Notes under the pieces: model-generated
Seen by the model: the letters and a program-made list of their open reading frames with translations, nothing else
Told to the model about the DNA's origin: nothing
The model's database searches: none
Translations under genes and position numbers: made by a program
Shown here: positions 35,122 to 46,948 of the stretch, piece after piece
Layout of the letters: each line of letters starts with the position of its first letter
Numbering within the stretch: position 1 is the first letter of the stretch
NCBI GenBank assembly: GCA_963281255.1
Contig: OY725490.1
Span: 4,216,001-4,280,000 of the forward strand
Reading direction: 5' to 3'
Length of the DNA stretch: 64,000 nucleotides
DNA from: Aphrocallistes beatrix
Taxonomy: Eukaryota; Porifera; Hexactinellida; Sceptrulophora; Aphrocallistidae

Positions 35122-35190
35122 GGTCTGACCATTATTCGGTTAACCAAATTATTTGATCTGACCATTATTCGGTTAAATTAGTATTTGGTT
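35122..35190 (-). repeat. Minisatellite continuation after the hAT insertion
   Basis: GACCATTATTCGGTTAACCA units resume straight after the hAT target duplication, showing that the hAT split the array. Confidence 0.75.
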
Positions 35191-35319
35191 GAAGCGATTT
35201 CAACCTTGATATTTATTCATACAGTCAAGTAAAATATTATTTTAAACTGTAAATACGATGGCCTGCTATTTTATAAACTTTTTCGGCACTTAGCAGCCGT
35301 ATGTATAGTAGGCCATGGT

Positions 35320-35402
35320 AAGGACAAGCGCGGTTCCTTGCTTCCGCTGCGCGGCTTGCGGACACTGTGTGTCCGAAGAATCGCCCTGCAGGTTATCAAA
35401 GA
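35320..35402 (+). repeat. Family C terminal fragment
   Basis: GTAAGGACAAGCGCGGTTCC and GCGGCTTGCGGACACTGTGT match the family C left end; the rest is missing. Confidence 0.55.
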
Positions 35403-35529
35403 GACGTTTGATTGTGACTTTCAATTTTCTCCCAAGGTATCTACGCCATTTGGAGCTTTTTCGATTTATCCATAGTTGTTAACATTTGTTTTATTTGTAT
35501 TCGATATGGAAATCTCTTGAGATCATCAA

Positions 35530-35900
35530 TTAGGACCTTCCTGATCTTGCTAAGCAGAGATTTCTACACCCAAAAACAAAAAATGTTTCCTCTGCTTGAT
35601 TGATCGTTTGTGGCTAAAATCAATCGAATTTCCGACCCTCCCAATAAACTCAGCCGTTCGCTTCTTTGGTCGACCAGAATGCGTTGGCCAGTCATCAGAG
35701 TTGCAATTGAGGTTTTGAACTGTCCCATATTTTCTAAACTTCTCTACCCAACGATAGATCATTGATTTATCGGGGCAGCCTCCATCTGGAATGATGTGCG
35801 AAATTGCTTTTCGACAGCTTGGTATGAAGAGGTTCTACTAAAGTAATGTTCCACACAAAAAATTCGGTGCTGCAGGACCCAATTTGGTACTTTCTGATTT
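35530..35900 (-). pseudogene. IS630-type transposase fragment
   Basis: Minus-strand reading gives YRWVEKFRKYGTVQNLN, SGRPKKRT and a degenerate SHKRSIKQRK, the same helix-turn-helix region as at 32811-33040 but diverged. The preceding part (ISHIIPDGGCPDKSMIYRW) continues the domain. It is truncated at both ends with stops. Confidence 0.6.
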
Positions 35901-35930
35901 TCGAGACTCATAACAACTTTGAAATATAAT

Positions 35931-36867
35931 AAAAATCGGATTGATTAAGGAATAAAAATAATATTGTCCCCAAAGAATTTGCGTTTCATTTTCTATTTTA
36001 ATCACCCTGTATTTTCTGAATTTGGTTGGCATGAAGTGCTCGCAAGCTTGATTGAATTTTATAACTCCAAATACAATTTATTATTTATAATTGATAAACA
36101 AACTAAATCTTTTTTTTCCGAAGACTGTCGAAGTGAAACGATCGTTGCATTTCAATAAAGCAATATTTTATCTTAAATTATGCGAGATCCAGTGAAATTC
36201 TGAATTTACTCATCAAATCTTGAAAATATTCCCAAAGAAATTTCCGGAAGTCTTACAGGATAAATGATGTTTCATTCTATTAACTATATAGGCGATTATT
36301 TTTTATAACCACACCAATCAATAGTATTGTATATTATGGAAACTCTGATTTTCTGATCTCCTCCTCCCACTACTGTACCAGATTTGGATAATCGAGGTTC
36401 ACTTGTGTAATAAGCACTGAAAATACAATATCAATCCAATTTATCATAGTAGACATTGGAATCACCAATAATAATGCAAAAAGAAGCAAATAATTATAGT
36501 TTAATGTAGAGAAGTAATGGAACATGAGGTATAATAATTAGGAACAGGCCATAAACTTAGATATCGCAATTAAAATGTAATTATAAACACAATGAAGTCA
36601 GGGGGGTCATTTTCGTATGGGGATCACTTTCCTATGCAAGTAGCGCTGGAAAATGACTTCAGAATATCCATGGTTCATGTTCATGGGGGTCATTTTTCTA
36701 TGCAACAGGACTCTGTAAGAAAATAAAGCTTGAAACTGGTGTGATGGCAATTCAGTGGCACAAGATATTGACAGTCATGAATAATACAAATAAAATGCTA
36801 CAGAAACCCAACACTGGACATTAAAAATTCCGCCCGCTAAAATAAAGTTGGCTTCCATCCTATGTTA
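35931..36867. other. No gene recognised
   Basis: AT-rich. GGGGGTCATTTTTCTATGCA-like phrases occur twice near 36600-36700 (GGGGGGTCATTTTCGTATGG and GGGGGTCATTTTTCTATGCA). No coding evidence. Confidence 0.4.
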
Positions 36868-37560
36868 AAAATAGAGATATCTAAGATGTTAAGCATGGGC
36901 ACGTAGTTGATTTGAGAGATATAACGAATGCCAACAGTTTTTGATTAGCATGTCTAGTTTTTTAGATACATCGTTTCAAAGTCTGGTTTTTCTGTTTTTC
37001 GCTAGCCAATCTTAAAAGTTAAGCACTCCGCCCTTCGTATAAAGTTTTGAACAAACTGTAGCATCAAATGGTTCAAAGATTGAAACATAGATGGTCTACC
37101 ACATTAGGTACCATAAAAGATCACAAAAATTATAAGGACCAAAACATGCCAATTTTATAAGGGTTGAAAAAAAGGAGCCAAAATCGCAGAAAATCTCTCT
37201 CTCTTTCAGGTATTAAATTTCCAAAATATACAATAAATTCATAAATGTTATCTGGTCTTTTCTATATCGCAGAATGAGGTAGAAAAGCTATGGAAAATTT
37301 AAGCCTTCTATCTCAAACCAATTTTGACATTTTCTAGTTTAAAGACCTATATTAAAAGCATTGTACAATGAGTCATTAAGGGTAATAAAAGCTTTTACAA
37401 AAATATATTCGTATTTATACTGATGGGTTAAACATATTCGAATCAAATCCACAAATGATAAATAAGGAGCTTCTAAAAAGTATATTAGGTAGGTTGAACA
37501 TTAGTCTACGACTTCCATGTTAGGATTTTTGAACAATGCTACGTTATCACATGCAGGCCC
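36868..37560 (-). mobile_element. Family A fragment (copy A6), diverged
   Basis: Follows the right half of family A in reverse (GAGATATCTAAGATGTTAAG, then TCTAGTTTTTTAGATACA), ending near ATGCTACGTTATCACATG. It is more diverged than the other copies and lacks both termini. Confidence 0.5.
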
Positions 37561-38114
37561 ATAGGCTGATCGTAAACTGGGGGGTACCTTTCCTTTACGA
37601 GGTGGACCTCTCATAATGCTATAAGATTATGAATAATTTTATTCTCATATTTAATAATTGTTCCATGATAAACAGATATGCAAGAATCAGAATGTCACAA
37701 ACAAACTAACAATCAAGGAAATGTAAAGATCTTGGCTAAAATAAACAATCCAGCTCAAGGCTACGAGGATGGAGACGAACATAAATATCCACATCTTCAT
37801 TGAGATATTGGTATATTGTAGTGGATGTGGAGGAGTGCCAGGTGGGACGGACAACTTTTCTCCATGGATGCTCACATGTTGTTGTTTAATCGTCGCAGTG
37901 CACTGGCACTCCTTTCACACTCGCATGATGTGACAGGAAGAGTGCAGGCAACCTGAAAAATGATGAAAATATGTGTAATGATTTCCCAGTCACAGTCCTT
38001 GAGAGCCTTTGCTGGTGTTGGTGGCCTCTAATCTTGGGATATTGATATATATCTGTTATTCCCGCTTTTAAGTTCCACTAACAGTAATTCTGGTGATGGG
38101 AAACCACTATCATA

Positions 38115-38905
38115 TACGAGGGGCAATCTAAAAGTCTGATCTCTAGTCTATATTTATCTCAGCAGAAATCATTTATCTTAACCCTTAAGTCAGTTGTTTA
38201 TTCATATAACTTACCTTATGTTGCAATTAATAGTTTAATTGAACTATTTGTATTTCATTTATACTTCGTTAAACTTTTTTATGAACCTTCCCGGAAGGAG
38301 CACTATAAGCAATGGGTAGCCAAAGATGACCCTCGTCCACGGTTTTTGGGCGAATTCACCCTGCGGCCAAAAGGTTCTTTCCACAATTTTCTTCGATGGA
38401 CAATGTCCTTTACTCCAAATGCCTCCTCCGAAAGGAAGGACCATTACAGGGACCTATTACGCAAACGATGTACTTCCTCTTCTTTGGACATTATAAAAAA
38501 ATCAGACAAAGAATGGGAGCCCGTGGAATAAAATTACTGCACGATAATGCCCTTTCCCATATTTCGATGTTGTCAAAGGATAAATTAGCTGAATATGGAA
38601 TAGAAGTCCTCTCTCATTCACTATACAGTCCTGATCTAGCACCACGTGACTTTTGGCTGTTTGAAAGATCACTTGAGAGGGAATAGATTTCGAGATTGGA
38701 GCGAGTTGGAGACCTCAATATTTAGTATTTAAAATGCCTACTCCAAGAGTTGTTTATAGCACTTTATTCTTGGTTGGCGAGGTTACAAAACTGTAATAAT
38801 GTAGATGGGCAGTATTTCGAACAATTGTATTACAATTTATGTTGCATTTATTTTTCAAGTAGAAAGTATTGACAAGGGATTAGAACTTTTCGATTTCCCC
38901 TCGTA
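38115..38905 (+). mobile_element. Internally deleted mariner
   Basis: Ends TACGAGGGGCAATCTAAAAGT and AACTTTTCGATTTCCCCTCGTA are inverted with TA flanks. At 791 bp it is too short for a full mariner. Confidence 0.8.
38280..38835 (+). pseudogene. Mariner transposase remnant
   Basis: Frames in turn give KEHYKQWVAKDDPRP, then GIKLLHDNALSHIS and YSPDLAPRDFWLF (second and third catalytic aspartates, correct spacing), and a C-terminus NNVDGQYFEQL. The N-terminal DNA-binding half is deleted and frames shift at least three times. Confidence 0.75.
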
Positions 38906-39593
38906 TGTTAACTACTGCATCAATGCTGGGATTTTTGGAGCACACGATACTGGTTGCAAGAAAAGAGAGGTGGAAACAAAAGAAGTTGGAGAAAATTGTT
39001 GATCGATGGACACGATGATATGATCGATAAATGGTATGGCAACGTTTCTTTTGAAATATTCTTGAGGAGAATCTGCTTCAGCGTTGCTGCGGTGCTTTTG
39101 CCTTGATGCGATGCGTGGCATCGCAACTACTGTTCAATCTTTCTCAACCATACGGACAATTTGATCAAAATAAGGAGTTGTCATCGACGACTTTGCGCTC
39201 ATCTTTGTATGTGCTGGCAACTTCAGATATCATTTGATGTGCCTGTACGATGCCAATGGTAGCTCTCTGTAGTTTCACAGTAATGCCTGCAAGGTGTGAT
39301 AGATACTGGTACATGGACATGAAGATAGCAATAAACTCAAATGAGGTGATACTGACCAGAACCTGTTGCGCATCACTGCAGCTTGTTGAGTCCAAGTCAG
39401 CATACAGGCTACCATATTTGTTCAAGTGATGATGGAAACAAATAATCTTAAGAGCATCAAACATGAACACATACTATGCTTGCTAGGAGTGCTGTAAGCA
39501 TAGTGACGCTCTGCCCATCGTGTCCTGCAAAGATCCAACAGTACCTTCCTTCTTCCTAAATCAATCGCACAAGTACCGCACTAATTCTTTTTA

Positions 39594-40335
39594 TCACATG
39601 TCATGCGAGAGAGTGGGGGTAGGATAGGCGTGCTCGATCGTGGGACAGGAACTGCTGTACTCTCGGTAGTTTGGGTAGAGAATTCGATGATCTCGCCACC
39701 TATCTGTATGTAGAGCGTTCTCCACATCGTCATCGGTGTTGAGCGAGTCTATCAACTCTTGGGGTAGCTTCAAAGCTACAGATATATCAGTGGGTCCTCC
39801 CAAATGCACCTCAAAGGGAGTACGTCCCAGAGCAGAATGTTCGACATTATTCTTAGTATATTGAACATATTTTAACTCACTCACCCATTGGTCCATTGGC
39901 TTTTTCAAATCTGAGGCGGGCAAAGAGCACCTTCTCAACATCCTGGTTAACTCGCTCAATGCACCCTTGATCTGTGGAATTCCGAGGTCTTCCGCGTACG
40001 AACCGTGTGCTCGTCCACTCATTGAACAGTGTCGTATTCAGCATGTTACTAGTAAATTCACCTCCGTTATGTCTGGAAATGTGAGGTGCTCCATGTTCAC
40101 AGAATATAGCGATCAGGTGATCGCACACCTCGACAGCTGACTTCGTTTTAAGCGCTCTCAACAAAATAAACTTGCTAAAGCAGTGTTGGTAATTGAGCAT
40201 TCGTAAATCTATCAGGTCAGACTGTGCACGCTGGCCAAAAGTTAGAGGAATGATTGGCTTGTGGACAATCATTTTCGTAGTACCTTCCCCTTCTTCTCCT
40301 GGCATATAGGGCATATTTTTTAACCGATGCAAATT
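39594..40335 (-). pseudogene. KRBA2-like integrase fragment
   Basis: Reads PLTFGQRAQSDLIDLRML, FSKFILLRALKTKSAVEV, HLIAIFCEHGAPHISRHNGGEFT, then after a frameshift near 39960 SELKYVQYTKNNVEHSALGRTPFEVHLGG. This is the catalytic core of the Gypsy-derived integrase family that includes KRBA2 and GIN; the catalytic Asn/Asp of xDNGxEF is altered here (SRHNGGEF). It is broken, and no LTR was seen. A second, independent remnant is at 57329-58000. Confidence 0.75.
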
Positions 40336-40586
40336 GTTCCCATTTTAATAGTAGCCTGACATCTTCCATTGTAGCTGTGTTTGTAATATGTAAGTTGTCA
40401 AATGATTGATGAATAAATATCTCATTGTAGTAGGTTTGATTAAGCCAATTGTTTCTGATTGATTTCAGTATATGAACAAAATAATGAAGAATTAAAAGCG
40501 ACTAGAGTCAATTGGATGAAGTTCTCAGTGCTCTAGTTGTGAAGAAGTTGTAAATAATTTGGAGAGACAAACATTTAATGGATAAT
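40336..40586. other. Short spacer
   Basis: AT-rich; nothing recognised. Confidence 0.4.
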
Positions 40587-40931
40587 TATGTATGTATGTA
40601 TGTATGTATGTATGTATGTATGTATGTATGTATGTATGTATGTATGTATGTATGTATGTATGTATGTATGTATGTATGTATGTATGTATGTATGTATGTA
40701 TGTATGTATGTATGTATGTATGTATGTATGTATGTATGTATGTATGTATGTATGTATGTATGTATGTATGTATGTATGTATGTATGTATGTATGTATGTA
40801 TGTATGTATGTATGTATGTATGTATGTATGTATGTATGTATGTATGTATGTATGTATGTATGTATGTATGTATGTATGTATGTATGTATGTATGTATGTA
40901 TGTATGTATGTATGTATGTATGTATGTATGT
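40587..40931. repeat. (ATGT)n microsatellite, about 86 units
   Basis: An uninterrupted run of TATG tetranucleotides for about 345 bp. The long ORFs on both strands (Met-Tyr-Val-Cys or His-Thr-Tyr-Ile repeats) are only translations of it. Confidence 0.98.
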
Positions 40932-40969
40932 TTTATGATACAATATAATTCCTATTTTCTAATCATGTA

Positions 40970-41145
40970 CATACTTGTATGTAGTTTATTTCGAGACCAT
41001 TGAAAATTATAAAAATTTTAATACCAGGATAATGATTAGTCCCAAATACATATTTTTACTAAATAATAGTGACATCGGGTAACCGCCCTAGAGGAACCCA
41101 AAATAACCAAGCCCTAAATTCGGGTAATCAAACCTAGCTCTGGTA
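40970..41145 (+). mobile_element. Right half of a hAT-type MITE
   Basis: TTTATTTCGAGACCATTGAAAATT and GACATCGGGTAACCGCC match 26850-27018. The left half appears replaced by the ATGT microsatellite. Confidence 0.55.
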
Positions 41146-41559
41146 AAGGGAACAACCTCCAATGAAAAGTTTACTCAGCTGCACAGAATTTGTTACAAAC
41201 GGTTACTTGAACGCCACGACTCACCTTTTAGCATGGAGGATGTATATCTTCTCATTCAACAGGGTAGTAATAATGCAGGCTGAAAAACAATTGGGTGTCA
41301 TCGGAATTGCTATCAAAAGTTGACTATAATCTTGACCATCTTAATTGTACTAGTGTAGAAACATTATCCTGGACACAGAGATGGGGATCGAAGCTCTTTT
41401 CTCGACAAACTTGCAACGACTAACATGAATCCATTTGGGATGATTCCCTCTTTATCTCAATATTCATACCTTTTGCCTCCATCACTAAGTTAACTGCTCT
41501 ATGCGTTCCTTGTGGTTACGCTCGCGTGTCCATTCCTTGACTAAAACAGCATCTATGAG

Positions 41560-41765
41560 TAACAATGGTCACCTGCCCGTCATTATTAGCAGCGCAGAAA
41601 ATCCTGTGGAAGCGTTATCGACGTTGTTGCAGTAGGAGGCAACTTCGGGCATATATCTAGCCATGACTCCTTCGGTAACTGGCGGTCAAGTTAAACGCCT
41701 AACGATCTGTTTAACTGTGCAGATCCTTCTTTCAATCAAACCATCCCCCTGCGGGGCGATACGAT
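41560..41765 (-). pseudogene. Gypsy integrase fragment
   Basis: Minus-strand reading gives RNATLHRIAPQGDGLIERRI, TVKQIVRRLT and a degenerate CNNVDNASTGFS. The GDGLIER stretch holds the third catalytic acidic residue of the integrase. It lies on the same strand as the reverse transcriptase fragment at 43359-43900; the foldback at 41858-43339 sits between them. Confidence 0.55.
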
Positions 41766-41857
41766 GAAGAGTGGCGTTCCTCAATAAAGCTGGGATTTTT
41801 TATATTCTTGGTTGCTAGTTCATGGTTGGTTGTATGGCACAAATATATTTCCGTATG

Positions 41858-43339
41858 CATAGCATACTGTATATAAGGCCTCACATTAACTTGCGGATAT
41901 GAGACTAGGGATGCGGTAGCTGGTTGAACTAATAAAGGAGCTGCCTTAAAAAACATTAACAAAGCACGATAAAGCTTAGGAGTATATTACTAGCATATAT
42001 AAATATAGTATCAAAGTACCAATATCCGTTGTTAAAATTTAGATTAGTCATAATATGATTGCGCAATAGGTTATAGTATTTGTGACAAATTTGCTGATTT
42101 TCAGTTGTCGTTTAGGAGAATTTTCAAGTGTTTTATTATATTTTTTTTGCAATAGAACTGAGATGTGAATGGGTTAATACGAAAAATTTGGAATTCTTTC
42201 ATGGAATGTAGCTACATTCCAGCGTTGCTATGGAAGCGTGTTTTTGTCAGTTGGGGTTATATCTTGAAAAACACGATAGCTAGGCATAGGAAGTAGTATA
42301 TTCGCAATCAAATAGATGTAATTCCATTTGATAGCGAATATACTACAGTTGAAACCGGGTTTTTTTGACACCCCATTTAAACGAAAAAATGTCAAAAAAA
42401 CCGATTGTCAAAAAAACCCAGTGCTGCGCATCCCACAACGAAGAAAATATATTTTAGAGGTCATAGTAAGAATTATTAAGTGTAAAGGTTAACTTCTTGA
42501 CTCCGTAGTCGTTGGCAATTGCCGTCAGAAGGTGACCCTTGTCGAGCCGCAGGACTATCTCGTGCCTTTCCGTCAGTGTCAGACGTTTCTGTTTTGATAT
42601 GGATGTCATGAACCAATTGCTGAAAATTGGGTGTCAAAAAAACACGGTGTCAACTGTTAAAACTCAGATTTTTACACCAACAATTGTCAAAAAATACCGA
42701 TTGTCAAATACCCAGTGTCAAAAAAAACCGATGGAAATTCTATAGTAGAAACATGAAAAAAACAATCTGCAGCAAAATATGTCAAAAATACGATTGTCAA
42801 AAAAACCCAGTGTCAAAAAAACCCGGTTTCGACTGTACTTCCTATTAAGTAATATTATAATTTCGATGTCTAAATTCAATGGTTTACGAGATATTCGACA
42901 AATTACCAAATGTGACCAATATGATAAATTAGATAATAACTCGTAAACCATTGATTTTAGACAAATAAATTATATTATCACTTAGTAGGAAATAGTCAAT
43001 TGGCTATCAAATGGAATCACATTTGAATGTCTAGCTATCGCGGTTTTCAAGATATGATCCCAACTCACCAAAACGTTTCATAGCAACATTCCATGAAAAA
43101 AATCCAATAACGAATCTCTGAAAATCACCAAATTTGTCACAAATAAAACCTCATATGGCGACTAATCTAAATTTTAACAACGGATACGGGTAGTTTGACA
43201 CCATATTTTTATATGCTGGTAATACATTCCTAAGCTCTCTTGTGCTTTGTTAATGATTTAAGCTTATGTTATAAGTTCAACCATCTTCTATCGCATCCCT
43301 AGTCCGTTACTGTGAGGCCTTATATACAGTAGGCTATGC
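41858..43339. mobile_element. Foldback element, family D (copy 2), with 5-bp flank repeat
   Basis: Starts GCATAGCATACTGTATATAA and ends TTATATACAGTAGGCTATGC; CGTAT is present on both sides. The arms (TATCAAAGTACCAATATCCG / CGGATACGGGTAGTTTGACA) are inverted. A pogo-like MITE sits in the middle. Confidence 0.75.
42346..42835. mobile_element. Pogo-like MITE with TGTCAAAAAAACC repeats
   Basis: Starts CAGTTGAAACCGGGTTTTTT and ends AACCCGGTTTCGACTG with TA flanks. The motif TGTCAAAAAAACC(C/G)A recurs five or more times inside. A terminal fragment is at 111-148. Confidence 0.8.
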
Positions 43340-44235
43340 CGTATGATAAAATTGTATGTTAAATATAACCAAATCGCACAATTTGACAGTCCAACAAATA
43401 AAGCTGTATCCGGTAGGTCATCAATGTGTTACTCGAAGCTATCATAATATATGATACGGTCATACATATAAGCGTCTGTGCTTGGAGTCCCAGCAGTGTA
43501 TCATCCATTAGCCTTTGGAACGTGGCCAGCGCGTTTACCAGTCCAAACGGCATGACGACAGTCATCTAGAATAATCCCTTGGTCATATTGAATGCAGTCT
43601 TCCCAAAATCTTCTCGTATCGGTACGCCAATAAGCTGCGTAAATGTCTATAACGGAGAAATACTGCGAACCATGAAATCTTTCTAAGATTGCTTGTACTT
43701 AAGTACCTGGGGTATGCTATATGTGTCACTCTATCCAATCCGCGGTTGTCTATGGCGAAGCATTTTTAGCTTTTAGTGACAAGCACCTCATTGCTCGCCC
43801 ATGGCGACTCGGACGGCCTGCACAACTCTTGGTTCACTTCCTCATTCAATTGGATGTTTATTTCTTTTTCTCATTGAGGAGGTAGTCGCCTTGGTCTTGC
43901 TTTGCGTAAGGTGGCTTTTCTGGTATTAATGGTGTGCTCACAAAACGTGATCCTGCCGGGGTTGTCGTTAAACAAAACTTCGAACTCTCAAACAATATAA
44001 TTAACCTTAAAGTTCATTGATCGTAATTCAGATCGGTCTCAATTCCGCCTATCGGTTGATTCTCGCTGCCCCTATCAATCTGCTTCACTGAGCGCGCAAG
44101 ATTGAGATTCAAGAGTAAGCAACGGAGGAGAACCACTAGCCATCCTCCGGTTGCTTACTCTTATACCTCAGTCTTGGCCGGCCCTGCGTAATACTCCCTC
44201 TTCCCAGTCAAACGTTACGCGCCCAAATACTTTAA
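43340..44235 (-). pseudogene. Gypsy reverse-transcriptase fragment
   Basis: Minus-strand reading, with frame changes, gives SPWASNEVLV, FMVRSISPL/GVPIREDFGKTAFNMTKG and VVMPFGLVNALATFQRLMDDTL, the reverse transcriptase region leading to the catalytic YxDD, which is mutated here. An inverted repeat, GAGTAAGCAACGGAGGA / TCCTCCGGTTGCTTACTC, lies at 44110-44165. No intact frame. Confidence 0.65.
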
Positions 44236-44279
44236 GGATCTTACTAGACTAATTCCTAATTACCTCCCTATTTTCTATA

Positions 44280-44440
44280 ATTTTCTCCCTTTGCTAGAAA
44301 ATCCCAAATAATTTTCTTGAAATATGGGCCATATTTAGAGAAAATTATTTTTGGGATTTTCTACTCATCAAAAGACTGGAAATTTAAAGCTGAGTACGAA
44401 TACCGTAACAACAAAAGTTGATTTGAAAGCATATAAATAG
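44280..44440. repeat. Palindromic fragment related to the family B core
   Basis: GAAAATCCCAAATAATTTTC is mirrored by AAAATTATTTTTGGGATTTTC, followed by GGAAATTTAAAGCTGAGTACG, which resembles the GGAAATTTAGTGCTGAGCACG of family B. Confidence 0.5.
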
Positions 44441-44845
44441 GTTAGTTGACATTATATTCAAAATCCAGCGATTTTGGCTGAACTCTGTAAGACGATCCCG
44501 TGCAATGACCCCCATGGGACAATATTTCGGCTTGGGAACATCAATATTCTCTTATTAGACATACTAATGGTTATAAAAAAATCAAAGAACGAAGTGGCAT
44601 CTTCTTGGTGCATGATGAACCTTCCTTCCGACTCTAATTTTAGGCAAAGTGGTTTTACTCATTTTTGTCATTGCGGGAGTTAATAACTTCATTAATGATA
44701 ACTTTGACATATTGTTTAGTTGACTTGCCTTGCTAAGAATACTTGCAAATAGATAAAGTACCTGATAAATAAATATTTATGGCACACCCTTGAGAGATAT
44801 CCTCGAAAGATATGAGATATTATAAAACGTGCATAAAAATAAGAG
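44441..44845. other. No gene recognised
   Basis: A 69-codon ORF at 44474-44683 has no recognisable domain. Confidence 0.4.
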
Positions 44846-46777
44846 TTAAGGATACCGCCCTCGAAAAATCTTGCCTGGCGTAAAAAAAAACTGCAAAATG
44901 TTTTATTGCTAATTTCATTGTATTACTGATCGGTCTAACATCTGATAGCACTATTTGGGCGGCATTTTTTTTAATCTTTTGCGAAATAACCCCTTAAAGT
45001 TTAGCGTTAATAAAAATTGAAAAATTATTAGAGGATTTTAACTCATTTACCAATTAGTTTTTAACTTATTTGATATTTTTTTAATGATATGAACCTTAAC
45101 ATTGTTTTAGCACCTTTGGAGATTATAAAACACAAAGATTTAAAAGAATGGGCAAATAAAATCCAAACAAAATAGCTCTATAAGGGAGTTCATTTATATA
45201 ATCCTCGGGAAATCGCAAGTTTGATCTCAGATATTTAGCGATCACTGGGTCAGAAATAATTCTGATCATTTCAAAAAAAAATTTGTTCGGATCCGACCAT
45301 TTGTTCTTGAGATATCGCATATTATAGATAAAGTTCGGCCATAATATCAATCTAAGGTCCCTAAAGAGGCCGATGTCATATCTTAAAAACTATTGTAGAT
45401 ATATAATATATTATATCTTAAATAAAAGGATATATGCGAAAATATATAGGTTCCTCGACCATTCCTTTGTCAAAAATAAATAATTCTCGACTTATCATTG
45501 ATTTAATTGTAATACAAATTCTATGGAGAACTTTGAATATATTAGAAAATGGCGAATCTAATCATTAAATATGTGTCCAAATTTAGCTATTATGCTAAAT
45601 AGTGAATACAATTGCCGTTAATAATATGTACAGAAAAATTGGAGAACTTTTGATAATTATTTTGAAAGTTCTGGCCTTGGACCTCGCAGATTCGGTCAAA
45701 AACCCCCATTTAGGGTCCAAAAAGAGATATCTCTCTATCTTTGTAAATACAAGTCCAAATTCTTAGTTCTCACTTCCTAATATACTTTTTATGAGTGTAC
45801 ATATATGATTCTTTGATAATAATTGCACTACACCCCATGGAATGTTAAGTTTTAGATTTTTGTCATATGATGACGTAGCATTTTTCGAAAATCCTAACTT
45901 CGAAACTAAAAGTCGTAGACTTTCGCTCGAACTTCCTAATATACTTTTTGGAAGCTTTTTATTCATTCTAAACTGATAGATTATACTTCGCAGTGCCAGG
46001 AATATGAAATATTATCTACAATTATCCTAAAATATTCGGAGTTAGGGGCCTCATGGAAATTTGTGGATTTTCAGGGTACTTTTGCTATTTTTTGTAAATA
46101 TTTGACTTTAATATACCTAAATCAGCAGTATAGATGTGAATAAATGTCTGTGGATGCTTATGTGCATTATTAATAACTCATTTTACATTCTTCTTAACAC
46201 CTAAACTTAAAATCTCTATATCTCGGGGCTTTAAAATTTCAAAATTGACCGTCATTACAGAATTATTTCTCAAATTTGGTTTGAGATAGAAGTTTGAAAA
46301 TTTCAAGAGTTGTTTCATATCATTAGGCGATGAACGTAGGACCACCATTTTTTGGATATATTCTAACTCGGTGATTTTATTCATGATTTCCCCAAAAAAC
46401 CGACATTTTTGGCCCTTTTTTTTCGGACACCGATAAAATTTACAATATTTGTCATTTTAACTTTCTTCTGGTCCTATGAAGTTGCAAATATGGTAGACTA
46501 TCTATGATTCGATTTTGGAAGCGTTTGTTTCCTTGGTATGTCCTAAACAATTCATTGAGTGTCTAAATTTCTACCATTAAGATGTGCTATCGGAAAATTT
46601 AAAAAACAGACTTTGAGACACTGTATCTCAAAAACTAGAAATGAGAATCAAAAACGGTTTGGAATTGCCAGTATTTCTTGATGGAGATACCTCCCCACGC
46701 TTAACATCTCTTATAGCTCTACTTTCATCGTATGCTGTAATGCAAATCATATGTTTTTTCGAGGGCGGTATCCTTAA
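44846..46777 (+). mobile_element. Complete family A copy (A5, 1932 bp)
   Basis: Bounded by TTAAGGATACCGCCCTCG and CGAGGGCGGTATCCTTAA. Uninterrupted, so it is the best reference for the family. Beyond the 20-bp termini the two halves are not inverted copies. The ORFs within are all under 80 codons with no domain. Confidence 0.85.
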
Positions 46778-46948
46778 ATCAAGAAAATGATTCACGTTAA
46801 GTGTCGGATACAAAAGGAAAATGTATTAATTAAATTTAGTATTAAATCAGTAAAATCTTGCTAAAAAATAATATAAACTAAAATGATTCGATAAATTAAA
46901 AAAATCGCATTCAGGTTAAATATAAACTCATTGATCATAGAAATCGAT

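Larger units (their letters stand above)
37690..39480 (-). pseudogene. hAT transposase of the P52rIPK/THAP0-like type, split by a mariner
   Basis: The upstream part (39470-38912) reads TSFEFIAIFMSMYQYLSHLAGITVKLQ..., then PRIASRQKHRSNAEADSPQEYFKRNVAIPFIDHII, the region that precedes the dimerisation domain in this family. The downstream part (38040-37690) reads TPAKALKDCDWEII and then the hAT dimerisation domain TLPVTSCECERSASALRRLN and LALLHIHYNIPIS, ending LNEDVDIYVRLHPRSLELD after a frameshift near 37800. One stop follows NNNM. The mariner at 38115-38905 interrupts it. The BED/THAP N-terminus and the catalytic D and D are not seen. Confidence 0.75.

Noticed and set aside
40575..41003. Long ORFs on both strands (Met-Tyr-Val-Cys and His-Thr-Tyr-Ile repeats)
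   Set aside because: They are translations of the ATGT microsatellite in every frame.
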